The notes beneath the pieces are model-generated. The model saw only the letters and a program-made list of their open reading frames with translations, was not told the DNA's origin and made no database searches. The position numbers and the translations under genes are program-made. From contig CANLSR010000003.1 in the NCBI GenBank assembly GCA_947493945.1, positions 186,001 through 250,000 on the forward strand: a stretch of DNA of 64,000 nt, read 5' to 3'. The DNA is from an uncultured bacterium (GTDB lineage Bacteria; Bacteroidota; Rhodothermia; Rhodothermales; Rubricoccaceae). Shown here in pieces: positions 53,886-61,923 of this stretch. The stretch's first letter is position 1, and every line of letters starts with the position of its first letter.

Positions 53886-54926
53886 ATGCCCGGCTACGAC
53901 CCCTCCAACCTGGCGGCGGCGCTCAAGCGCGAGGCGCGGCGCGTCGGCTTCGACGGCGTCGGGGTGGCGCGGGCCGAGCGGCTCGACGGCCACGCGCGCC
54001 GGCTGGAGGCCTGGCTTCAGGACGGACGCCACGGCGGCGGCGGCGGCGCGATGGCCTGGATGGAGCGCCACTTCGACGAGCGCGTCGACCCGCGCGTGCT
54101 GGTGCCGGGCGCCCGGAGCGTGGTCTCGGTGTTCGCCAGCTACTTCCAGCCCGGCCGGCGCCCCGGCGAGCCGCGCCCGGCCAGCCCCGCCCCGCTGGCG
54201 GAGGCCGACCGCCAGCGCGCCGGGCCGCCCTCGGACGAGCGAGCACGGCCCGGCGCCAAGATCAGCCGCTACGCCTGGGGCGACGACTACCACGACGTGC
54301 TCAAGGACAAGCTCGCCGAGCTGTTCGACTGGCTCGACCGCCAGACCGGCGGCGCCGGCGGCCGCGCCTTCGTGGACTCGGCGCCGGTCATGGACAAGGC
54401 CTGGGCGCAGCGCGCCGGGCTCGGCTGGCAGGGCAAGAACACCAACCTCCTCACCACCACGCACGGCTCGTTCGTGTTCTTGGGCGAGCTGATCACCGAC
54501 GTGGACCTAGCGCCCGACGCGCCGTTCGCCGCCGACCACTGCGGGAGCTGCACGCGCTGCCTCGACGCCTGCCCCACCGGCGCCCTCGACGCGCCCTACC
54601 AGATCGACGCCGAGCGCTGCATCTCCTACTGGACCATCGAGCACCGCGGGCCGGACCTGCCCGAGCCGCTGGCGGCCGAGTTCGGCGCGTGGGCCTTCGG
54701 CTGCGACATCTGCCAGGACGTGTGCCCGTGGACCAAGTTTTCCCAACCCACGCGCGACGCCCGCTTCCTGCCGCGCCCCGGCGTCACCGACACGCCGGCC
54801 GCCGAGTGGGCCGAGATCAGCCTGGAGGCCTGGCGCGAGCGGTTCCGCCGCAGCCCCGTCAAGCGGACGAAGTACGAGGGCTTCCTGCGCAACGTGGAAA
54901 ACGCCGCCCGCAACGCCGGCGCGTAG
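53886..54926 (+). CDS. queG: Epoxyqueuosine reductase QueG
   Basis: A 346-residue iron-sulfur, cobalamin-dependent enzyme for the last step of queuosine in tRNA. LGWQGKNTNLLTTTHGSFVFLGELITDVDL is the cobalamin-contact region; CGSCTRCLDACPTGAL and CDICQDVCPW are the two ferredoxin-like motifs that bind 4Fe-4S clusters. RCISYWTIEHRG is also typical. A segment (PLAEADRQRAGPPSDERARPGAK, residues about 104-125) not seen in standard QueG is encoded by a GCTGGCGG-N7-CCGCCAGC repeat. Length is at the high end of family. Confidence 0.95.
   Translation: MPGYDPSNLAAALKREARRVGFDGVGVARAERLDGHARRLEAWLQDGRHGGGGGAMAWMERHFDERVDPRVLVPGARSVVSVFASYFQPGRRPGEPRPASPAPLAEADRQRAGPPSDERARPGAKISRYAWGDDYHDVLKDKLAELFDWLDRQTGGAGGRAFVDSAPVMDKAWAQRAGLGWQGKNTNLLTTTHGSFVFLGELITDVDLAPDAPFAADHCGSCTRCLDACPTGALDAPYQIDAERCISYWTIEHRGPDLPEPLAAEFGAWAFGCDICQDVCPWTKFSQPTRDARFLPRPGVTDTPAAEWAEISLEAWRERFRRSPVKRTKYEGFLRNVENAARNAGA
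54193..54217. repeat. CGCTGGCGG-N7-CCGCCAGCG repeat inside queG
   Basis: Perfect 9-bp arms with a 7-nt spacer, in frame, in a Pro/Ala-rich stretch of QueG. Confidence 0.75.
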
Positions 54927-54934
54927 GCGGCCGG

Positions 54935-56482
54935 CTAGGGCATCGTCAGCGTGAACGTCGAGCCCCCGCCCTTGACGCTGGCCGCCTCCAGCGTGCCGCC
55001 CATCTGGGCCACCAGGCGGCTGGCGATGGCCAGCCCCAGCCCGGTGCCGCCGTGCTCGCGGTTGACGCGGACGTCCTCCTGCACGAACGCCTCGAACACG
55101 GAGTCCAGCACGTCGTCGGCGATGCCGACGCCGGTGTCGGCCACCTCCAGCCGCGCCGCGCCGCCGACGACCGCCAGCGCCACGGCCACGTGGCCGCGCG
55201 GGGTAAACCGCGCCGCGTTCGACACCAGCTGGTCGACCACCTGCTCCAGGCGCGCCGGGTCGGCCTGGACGACGGTGGGCCCGGCCGGCACGTCGACGCC
55301 CAGGCGCACGCCGCGCTGGCGGAGGTCGTCGGCGTAGCGTTGGGCGACGGCGCGGACGCTCGCGCCGAGGTCGACGGGGACGCGGCTCAGGTCGAGGGCG
55401 CCGGTCTCCAGCCGCGACAGGTCCAGGAGGTCCGTCACCAGGCGGAGCGCGCGCTCCGACGCGTCGCGGATGGTGCCCGAGAACTCGGCCACCTCGGGCG
55501 GCACGCCGTCCAGGCCGGCCGTCTCCTCGACCAGCAGGTCGGCAAAGCCGCGGATGGCGCCCAGGGGCGTGCGGAGCTCGTGGCTCATCAAGCGGAGGAA
55601 GGCCATCCGCGACTGGGCGGAGCGCTCGGCGATGCGGCGGGCGCGGTCGAGCTGGGCCTCGGCCTCCTTCTGGGCCGTCACGTCGGCGAGGAGCCCGCCC
55701 GCGACGGGCCGCCCGGCCGCGTCGGTGCTGGGCGTGGCGCGCTCCGAGAGCCAGACCACCTCGCCGCCGTCGAGCCCGAGCCGCACCTCGACGTGGGACG
55801 GGTGGCCGGCCCGGAGGCGGGCCTCGTGAGCCCGGAACGCGCCGCGGTCCTCGGGAACCACGAGCGCCGTCCAGTCGGCGTCGCCGGCCAGCAGCGCGTC
55901 CGGGTCGAGCCCGGTGAGCGCCTCGGCCTGGGGCGTGATGAAGGCGTAGGCCCGCCGCCCGTCGGCGTCGTAGCCGAACGTGAAGAGCGCGTCGTCGAGG
56001 TCGGCGACGGTGCGCTGGAACCGGGCCTCGGCCTCGGACCAGGCCCACAAGGTGCTGAACAGCGCCGACAGCCGCAGGGCCGCCGTGGCGTCGGGCTCGG
56101 TCCACGGCTCCGCGCGGGCGAGCACGAACGCGCCGGGCACCGAGCCCTCGACCGGCACCACCAACACCGGACGCCCGCCCATCGCGTCCGCCAGCGGCCC
56201 GCCGGCCACCGCCGTCGGCTGGCGGGCCGTGAGCGCCGGCGTCTCGCGGGCGTCGGCCTCGACCCACCGGCTGGGGGCGCCGGGCGGCCAGGCGGCGCAC
56301 TGCACGAACGCGTCCGAGGCGGCCTCGCCGACCAGCGCGGCGGCCCGCTGGGCCCCCAGCGCCTCGCCCACGCGGGCCACGCCGGCCTCCAGCAGCGCCA
56401 GCGCGTTGGGCCGCGACAGGGCCACGTTGCGCAGCGCCGCCTCGGCCTGCTCGGTGCGGACGGCGAGGGGGGCGAGTTCCAT
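54935..56482 (-). CDS. GAF-PAS sensor histidine kinase (orphan)
   Basis: A 515-residue kinase without membrane segments. Residues about 20-155 resemble a GAF domain (ALLEAGVARVGEALGAQRAAAL ... VLVVPVEGSVPGAFVLA), about 160-285 a PAS/PAC unit (FQRTVADLDDALFTFGYDADGRRAYAFITPQAEALTG ... ADVTAQKEAEAQL). The HisKA box is FLRLMSHELRTPLGAIRGFADLL; the ATPase domain has VSNAARFTPRGHVAV (N box), DTGVGIADDV (G1) and GGTGLGLAIASRLVAQMGG (G2). No response regulator or promoter partner is in the window, so the signal and output are unknown. Confidence 0.93.
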   Translation of the reverse strand: MELAPLAVRTEQAEAALRNVALSRPNALALLEAGVARVGEALGAQRAAALVGEAASDAFVQCAAWPPGAPSRWVEADARETPALTARQPTAVAGGPLADAMGGRPVLVVPVEGSVPGAFVLARAEPWTEPDATAALRLSALFSTLWAWSEAEARFQRTVADLDDALFTFGYDADGRRAYAFITPQAEALTGLDPDALLAGDADWTALVVPEDRGAFRAHEARLRAGHPSHVEVRLGLDGGEVVWLSERATPSTDAAGRPVAGGLLADVTAQKEAEAQLDRARRIAERSAQSRMAFLRLMSHELRTPLGAIRGFADLLVEETAGLDGVPPEVAEFSGTIRDASERALRLVTDLLDLSRLETGALDLSRVPVDLGASVRAVAQRYADDLRQRGVRLGVDVPAGPTVVQADPARLEQVVDQLVSNAARFTPRGHVAVALAVVGGAARLEVADTGVGIADDVLDSVFEAFVQEDVRVNREHGGTGLGLAIASRLVAQMGGTLEAASVKGGGSTFTLTMP

Positions 56483-56720
56483 CTGTGGGGTATCGGCCGG
56501 AGCGAGTGCGGACTTAGGGCCGGCGAGTCGGTGAGCCAGGGCGGCGGCGGGCCCCGACCGTCCGGCCCCCGCACGTTACCACCTCGCCCCGCTGGCGCCC
56601 CACGCCGGCGACCGCGCCGGCCCTGGGGCCGCGCGCCACGGGCCGGGCTCGTGTGGCCGCGTGACTCCGACGCGCCGGCGACCGGCTGTCGTACCATCCG
56701 GCCGCCCCCTCTCCCGCTCG

Positions 56721-58823
56721 ATGGACGACGCCCCGCTCCCCGACCCCCAGGCCGCCACCACCGTCACCGACGGGGACGTGCGCGCCGGCGCCACGCCGGG
56801 CGGGCCGGACCGCAAGAGCCCCTGGCGCTGGGTCCCGACGCTCTACTTCGCCGAGGGCCTGCCCTACATGGCCGTCATGGTGCTGGCGGTGATCCTGTAC
56901 AAGCGGTTCGGGATGTCGAACACCGACATCGCCCTCTACACCAGCTGGTTCTACCTCCCCTGGGTGATCAAGCCGTTCTGGAGCCCCGTCGTGGACGTGC
57001 TCAAGACCAAGCGCTGGTGGACCGTGGCGATGCAGGTGCTGATCGGCGGCGGGCTGGCGGGCGTGGCGTTCACCCTGCCCACGCCGGCCTGGGTCCAGGG
57101 GTCGGTGGCCTTTTTCTGGCTCCTGGCCTTCTCGTCGGCCACGCACGACATCGCCGCGGACGGGTTCTACATGCTGGCCCTGGACGAGCACGACCAGGCG
57201 TGGTACGTGGGCATCCGGAGCACGTTCTACCGGGCCGCCGTGATCGCCGTCTCGGGCCTGGTGCCGATGCTGGCGGGCACGCTCGAGAGCTCGACCGGCC
57301 TGGGCGCCGTCGACGTCGAGGTCTCGGCCGTCCCCACCGCCAGCGGGACGACGATGGCGGCCGTCGAGGCGCTGTCGCTGGCGGACACCGACCGCACCTC
57401 GGCCGCCGGCGCCGAGCGCGGCGACCTCCGGCTGACCGCCGCCGTCGCCGCGCTCGACATCCCGCTCGCCCTGCGCCCGACCGCCGAGGTGGACACCCTG
57501 ATCGCCACCGCCCGCCGGGCCAACCAGGCCGCTGGCTTCTACCCGGTCGAGGACGACGGCGGCGCCGACGCCGGCGGCCCGTCGTGGTGGGCGCGGACGG
57601 TCTCCGGCCCGCTGGGCCGCGCCTTGACCGAGCTGTTCGGCGAGCGCGCCGCGGCCGAGAGCGACGTGGCCGGCAACGTGGGCGTGGTCCCGTTCCGGCT
57701 GTCCGGCCCGCCGCCGCCGGGCGAGGCCGTCGCCGTCAACCTGGGGCTCGACAGCGGCGACCAGAGCCTGCACCTGGTCGAGGGCGGCCAGCGGTTCACC
57801 TTTACCGAGGCCAACTGGGACCGCCCGTTCCTGGCCGTCGTCCAGGCCGACGCCAAGCTGCGCCAGCCGACCGCCGCCACCTTCCGCGCGACCTCGGGCA
57901 ACATCCCGCTGGCGTGGTCCATCACGTTCTTCGTGCTGGCCGGCGTGTTCCTGGCGCTCATGGCCTGGCACGCGTTCGCGCTGCCGCGCCCCGCCAGCGA
58001 CGTGCCGGACGTGGCGGGCTCGGGCGGCGCCCGGGGCATCCTGCAGTACCTCGGCTTCCTGGTCGTGTTCACGCCGGTGCTCCTGGTGCTGCTGGTCCCG
58101 ATGATGATCGCCGGGCTGCTGGCGCCGCGCACGACCGGGCCGTGGGGGCGCATGTTCCGCGCGCTGCCGTTCTCGGGGAGCCCGTTTGCCGAGACCATCG
58201 TGTCGTTCTTCGAGAAGCCCGAGATCGGGATCGCGGTCGCGTTCGTGCTGTTCTACCGCTTTGCCGAGGCCCAGCTGGTCAAGCTGGCGGCGCCGTTCCT
58301 GCTGGACTCCGTCGAGGCCGGCGGGCTGGCGCTCACGACCGGCGAGGTCGGGTTCGTGTACGGCACCATCGGGGCGCTGAGCCTGACCGTCGGCGGCGTC
58401 CTGGGCGGCATCGTGGCCGCGCGCGACGGGCTGGGCCGGTGGCTGTGGCCGATGGTGCTGGCCATCAACATCCCCAACGCGGTCTACCTGTTCCTGGCGA
58501 CCGTCCGGCCCGAGAGCTTCGTGGTGATCAACGCGGCCATCGCCGTGGAGCAGTTCGGCTACGGCTTCGGCTTCGCGGCCTTCCTGCTGGTGCTGATCTG
58601 GATCTCGGAGGGCGAGCACAAGACGGCGCACTACGCCATCGGCACCGGCCTGATGGCGCTCGGCATGATGATCCCGGGCATGTTCTCGGGCTGGCTGGAG
58701 GACATCGTAGGCTACCGGACCTTCTTCGTCTGGGTGCTGCTGGCCACCCTCCCCAGCTTCCTGGTCACCGCGCGCATCCAGATCGACCCGACGTTCGGCA
58801 AGAAAAAGGAAGACGAGACCTGA
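56721..58823 (+). CDS. AmpG-like MFS transporter with a large inserted beta domain
   Basis: A 700-residue MFS protein. The N-terminal half starts RWVPTLYFAEGLPYMAVMVLAVILYKRFGMSNTDIALYTSWFYLPWVIKPFWSPVVD, typical of AmpG-type muropeptide permeases. Near residue 186 (LAGTLESSTG) a non-membrane segment of about 205 residues begins, ending near residue 392 (GNIPLAWSITFFVLAGVF). Within it, VGVVPFRLSGPPPPGEAVAVNL followed by RFTFTEANWDRPFLAVVQADAKL looks like a Calx-beta-type strand pattern. Membrane segments then resume. AmpG brings anhydro-muropeptides into the cytosol; substrate here is unproven. Start at 56721 is chosen over a 20-residue longer ORF. Confidence 0.85.
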   Translation: MDDAPLPDPQAATTVTDGDVRAGATPGGPDRKSPWRWVPTLYFAEGLPYMAVMVLAVILYKRFGMSNTDIALYTSWFYLPWVIKPFWSPVVDVLKTKRWWTVAMQVLIGGGLAGVAFTLPTPAWVQGSVAFFWLLAFSSATHDIAADGFYMLALDEHDQAWYVGIRSTFYRAAVIAVSGLVPMLAGTLESSTGLGAVDVEVSAVPTASGTTMAAVEALSLADTDRTSAAGAERGDLRLTAAVAALDIPLALRPTAEVDTLIATARRANQAAGFYPVEDDGGADAGGPSWWARTVSGPLGRALTELFGERAAAESDVAGNVGVVPFRLSGPPPPGEAVAVNLGLDSGDQSLHLVEGGQRFTFTEANWDRPFLAVVQADAKLRQPTAATFRATSGNIPLAWSITFFVLAGVFLALMAWHAFALPRPASDVPDVAGSGGARGILQYLGFLVVFTPVLLVLLVPMMIAGLLAPRTTGPWGRMFRALPFSGSPFAETIVSFFEKPEIGIAVAFVLFYRFAEAQLVKLAAPFLLDSVEAGGLALTTGEVGFVYGTIGALSLTVGGVLGGIVAARDGLGRWLWPMVLAINIPNAVYLFLATVRPESFVVINAAIAVEQFGYGFGFAAFLLVLIWISEGEHKTAHYAIGTGLMALGMMIPGMFSGWLEDIVGYRTFFVWVLLATLPSFLVTARIQIDPTFGKKKEDET

Positions 58824-58870
58824 GCCGGCCGGGCCGCCCCGCCTCGCTGACGGCCGCCGCCAGCGAGCGG

Positions 58871-61759
58871 CTACTGCCCCAGCGCGGACAGCGCGAGCCG
58901 GACCAGCGCCGCCCGCTCGGCCTCGTCGGCGACGGCCGCCAGCGGGAACCCGAACGAGACGGCGCGGCCCGCCGCCACGGCCGCGCCCCGGTCCGTGCCG
59001 GCGTAGCGCGCGACCACGCGCCCGGCGCCCGCCGGCGCCAGCGCGTCCGACTGGCGGACGGCGAGGGCGTCGGGTCCGAGCTCCGTCGTGAAGGTGACGG
59101 AGCCGGCGTCGGTGACGACCTCGCCTGGCGGCCCGTCGACGCGCAGGCCGACGTCCAGGCCGAGCGCGTCGCGCATCCATTCGGCAGAGGAACCGTCCAG
59201 CCCGGCGTCGCTGGCCCAGTGGGCGCCCGACACCACGAGCGCGCCGCCGCCGCCGAGGTAGGCCCCGAGCCGCTCGCGGAGCGCGTCGGGCAGCGCCTGG
59301 AAGGCCGGAGGGCGCGGGTCGGCGGGGTCGGGCCAGGCCGTGCGGCGCTCCAGGCCGAGCGCCAGGTCCACGACCGGGTACGCGGCCAGATCGACGGCGC
59401 CCGCCTCGACGGCCTCGTCCGAGGCCGAGACGAATGACCGGCCGGCGGCGAGCCACGCGCGGCCGTGGGCGGCGGCCCAGTCGCGCGTGTTGCCCAGGAT
59501 CGGCGTCGCCTCCAGGTCCGAGGCGCTGGCGCCCCAGCCCGGCGCGGCGTCGTCGACGTACTCGGCGGCCGGGTCGAACTCGAGCTGGCGGCCGGCCGTG
59601 ACCACGCCCAGCCCCTCGGGCACGCCCACAGGACCCACAAAGCCCGCGCTGCCCGGGGCGTCGACGGCGTCGGGCGCGGCGACCCGGTCGAACCCGTCCA
59701 CCACCAGCACCGGCGCCCCGCCGTCCTCGGCCACCCCGACCGCCAGCGCGGCGCTGGGCCGGCTCTCGCCGCCGGCGTTGGCCGCCGTCACGCGGTAGCT
59801 GCGGACGGTCCCGGCGGGGGGCGCCGGCACCCGCACCGACGTCCCCTCGACCCGCGCCCCGTCGTCCCAGCCCCACCGCCCGTCACGGGTGTGGACGAGG
59901 TAGCCGGTCGGTAGGGCGTCCGGTTCGAGCGGGTCCAGCTGCGGCCGCCAGCTCAGCGCCACCTCGCCCCCGTCGACGACGGCCGCGAGGTGCGTCGGGC
60001 GCAGCGGCTGTACGACGAACGGCGCGCCCCGCTGCTCGGCCAGGAACCGGCCCATGCCCTTGTAGACCGCGCGCGCGGCGTCGAACCGGAACCGCGGGTC
60101 GAGCGCGTAGCGCATGTCGCGGAAGTTCTGGTGCGAGAGCAGCTCCAGCAGCAGCGACGGCACCCGGGGCCGCGCGGCTTCGGAGTACGGGCGGTCCCAC
60201 ATCGGCCGTCTCGGCCAGCCGGCGGCGTAGAGCTGGCGGAGGTCGCCGACGATCTGGGTCTGGACGCCGTCCGCCAGATCGCGGTTGGCCAGCCGGTCCG
60301 TCCCGTTGGGGAACGTCCGCGTCGAGTCCATGCCGGGCGCGTCGTAGATCGCGAGCGTGCCGACGAGCCCGTCGCGGGCGATGCCGGCGTCGGTGTGCCA
60401 CGCCAGCGCCGCGTCGATGGGGACGCCCAGGCCGGGCGCATCCGAGCCGCCCGTCGGGCCGAAGGGCGCGCCGCGGAGCCAGTTGACCCACTCGCCGCGG
60501 CTGCGGTAGTCGTCGACGTAGTCCTCGGCCGGCTCGCCGGTGACGTTGTAGACCGAGGCCGGCACGCCGGCCCACTGCTGGTAGTAGCGCGAGGCCTCGG
60601 TCCAGCGCGGGCGCCCGCTGGTGCCGCCGTCGCGCGCGACGACACCCTCGCCCCCGCCCCACCGCACGGCGTCGGCCGAGACGCTCGGGCCGCTGGCGGG
60701 CGCCGCCAGCGTGACCGAGCCGGCCGTGCCCGCCTCGAACTCCCAGGCGCCGAGGTACACCCACGTGCCGCCGCCGATCTGCTGGTTGACCACCACCTCC
60801 GACGTTCCGCCGGCGTGACGGACGGTGTACCTCGCCGCGTCGCTCCGGTCTGGCCCCGCCGCGTAGCTCACGTGGACGGCGTAGGCCCCGGCCTCGGGGA
60901 GGTCGGGCGCCCAGGTCGCGGAGCCGGTGCTGGCCTCGCGCGTGGTGCCGAGCGCGAACGGGTTCTGGCCGTCGCCGTAGGCCTCGCGGAGCGCGAAGCC
61001 CGCCGGCCCGTCGGCCCAGGCGCCCGACTCGCGGTAGCCCGGCGCGCCGTCGTCCGCGACCACCTCGCGCGTGCGGACGTCGCGCTCCCGGGCCAGCATC
61101 ACCACGGCGCCGGCGCGCTCCAGCATCGGCGCCAGCTCCTCGGTCACGAACCCGACCGTCAGCAGGTCCTCGACGGAGGTGAACAAGCGCGGGCGCTGCC
61201 AGCCCCAGCCGTCGGCGGTCCAGAGCCAGCCGTGGCTGGGCCACAGCGCCAGGTGCCGGCCGGCGAGGCCGGCCGCGGGCTGGCGGCCGGCGGCGGCGGG
61301 GCGGACGAGCGGCGGGCCGGTGACGGGCGGCGCGAAGACGCGGGCCGGGTCGCGCTGGGCCGGCGCCCGCTCGGCGTTGGGCACGAGCGCCGCCAGCCGG
61401 TCGCCGCGCGTCTCGACGCGCACCGCCAGCCCGGCGTAGACCGGGGCCAGCGCCGTCGCCACCTCGCGCTCGAAGGCCGCCGCCGCGCCGGGGCGGACCG
61501 GCGCGTCGCCCAGGTCGCGCGAGAACCGCGCCACCACCACGCCGCCCTCGACCACGACGGTGTCCACCTCCACGCCGGCGCCGACCGCCAGCGCGCAGCC
61601 GGCGCTCCGGCACTGTCCCAGCAAGCCCGCCAGCGACGCCACCGCCCGCGCGCTCTGCGCCTGGGCTCCTAGTTCGGGGACCGGCGGCGCGACGGGCGGC
61701 GCGGTGGTGGCGCAGCCCGCCAGCAGCGCGGTGAGCAGGAGGGCGGCAGAGCGGGTCAT
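58871..61759 (-). CDS. Xanthan-lyase-like lipoprotein with amidase-like, golvesin-type and Fn3-like domains
   Basis: A 962-residue lipoprotein (MTRSAALLLTALLAGC, lipobox LAGC). Around residues 180-260 is the segment HLALWPSHGWLWTADGWGWQRPRLFTSVEDLLTVGFVTEELAPMLERAGAVVMLARERD. A Golvesin/Xly-type beta domain follows (GAYAVHVSYAAGPDRSDAARYTVRHAGG, WVYLGAWEFEAG), interrupting an amidase-like domain with AALAWHTDAG, LLLELLSHQNFRDM. A Fn3-like unit is near residue 585 (PTHLAAVVDGGEVALSWRPQ), and a C-terminal GATase-like domain (ERLGAYLGGGGALVVSGAHWASD) closes it. Bacteroidota relatives are labelled xanthan lyases, but the zinc-amidase-like core suggests cell-wall or glycan work. No PL8 lyase motif seen. 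Confidence 0.8.
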   Translation of the reverse strand: MTRSAALLLTALLAGCATTAPPVAPPVPELGAQAQSARAVASLAGLLGQCRSAGCALAVGAGVEVDTVVVEGGVVVARFSRDLGDAPVRPGAAAAFEREVATALAPVYAGLAVRVETRGDRLAALVPNAERAPAQRDPARVFAPPVTGPPLVRPAAAGRQPAAGLAGRHLALWPSHGWLWTADGWGWQRPRLFTSVEDLLTVGFVTEELAPMLERAGAVVMLARERDVRTREVVADDGAPGYRESGAWADGPAGFALREAYGDGQNPFALGTTREASTGSATWAPDLPEAGAYAVHVSYAAGPDRSDAARYTVRHAGGTSEVVVNQQIGGGTWVYLGAWEFEAGTAGSVTLAAPASGPSVSADAVRWGGGEGVVARDGGTSGRPRWTEASRYYQQWAGVPASVYNVTGEPAEDYVDDYRSRGEWVNWLRGAPFGPTGGSDAPGLGVPIDAALAWHTDAGIARDGLVGTLAIYDAPGMDSTRTFPNGTDRLANRDLADGVQTQIVGDLRQLYAAGWPRRPMWDRPYSEAARPRVPSLLLELLSHQNFRDMRYALDPRFRFDAARAVYKGMGRFLAEQRGAPFVVQPLRPTHLAAVVDGGEVALSWRPQLDPLEPDALPTGYLVHTRDGRWGWDDGARVEGTSVRVPAPPAGTVRSYRVTAANAGGESRPSAALAVGVAEDGGAPVLVVDGFDRVAAPDAVDAPGSAGFVGPVGVPEGLGVVTAGRQLEFDPAAEYVDDAAPGWGASASDLEATPILGNTRDWAAAHGRAWLAAGRSFVSASDEAVEAGAVDLAAYPVVDLALGLERRTAWPDPADPRPPAFQALPDALRERLGAYLGGGGALVVSGAHWASDAGLDGSSAEWMRDALGLDVGLRVDGPPGEVVTDAGSVTFTTELGPDALAVRQSDALAPAGAGRVVARYAGTDRGAAVAAGRAVSFGFPLAAVADEAERAALVRLALSALGQ
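60691..60711. repeat. CGCTGGCGG-GCG-CCGCCAGCG repeat in coding DNA
   Basis: Perfect 9-bp arms with a 3-nt spacer, in frame in the golvesin-type domain of the lipoprotein gene (a TLAAPASGP segment). Confidence 0.7.
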
Positions 61760-61780
61760 GGGCAGAAGGGAAGGCGGTCC

Positions 61781-61788
61781 ACAGGCTA
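61781..61788 (-). promoter_or_regulatory. Putative -7 element for the large lipoprotein gene
   Basis: TAGCCTGT on the minus strand, 21 bp before the ATG. Weak match. Confidence 0.3.
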
Positions 61789-61883
61789 CCACCGACTTCC
61801 GCCCCGCTGGCGGCCACGCGTGCCGAGACGTTCCGCCAGTCGGCGCGCCGAGGCGAACGCGACACCAGAAGGCGACACGCGAG

Positions 61884-61915
61884 ACGTCTATACAGGACTG
61901 CGCTTACGGGGAACC
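61884..61915. repeat. Sequence related to the 45.3-kb structured element
   Basis: Aligns with 45316-45345: 22 of 29 positions match by eye around CGTCTxTACxGGxCTGCG. It lies 9 bp before the end of the leftward ABC exporter gene. Confidence 0.35.
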
Positions 61916-61923
61916 CCGAACCC

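Noticed and set aside
53696-59437. A 1913-codon plus-strand ORF spanning queG to the lipoprotein gene
   Set aside because: It covers well-supported genes on both strands and encodes Arg/Pro/Gly-rich sequence with no family; such long shadows are common in very high-GC DNA.
56514-59876. A 1120-codon minus-strand ORF opposite the AmpG-like gene
   Set aside because: Antisense shadow; no signal, domain or plausible start context.
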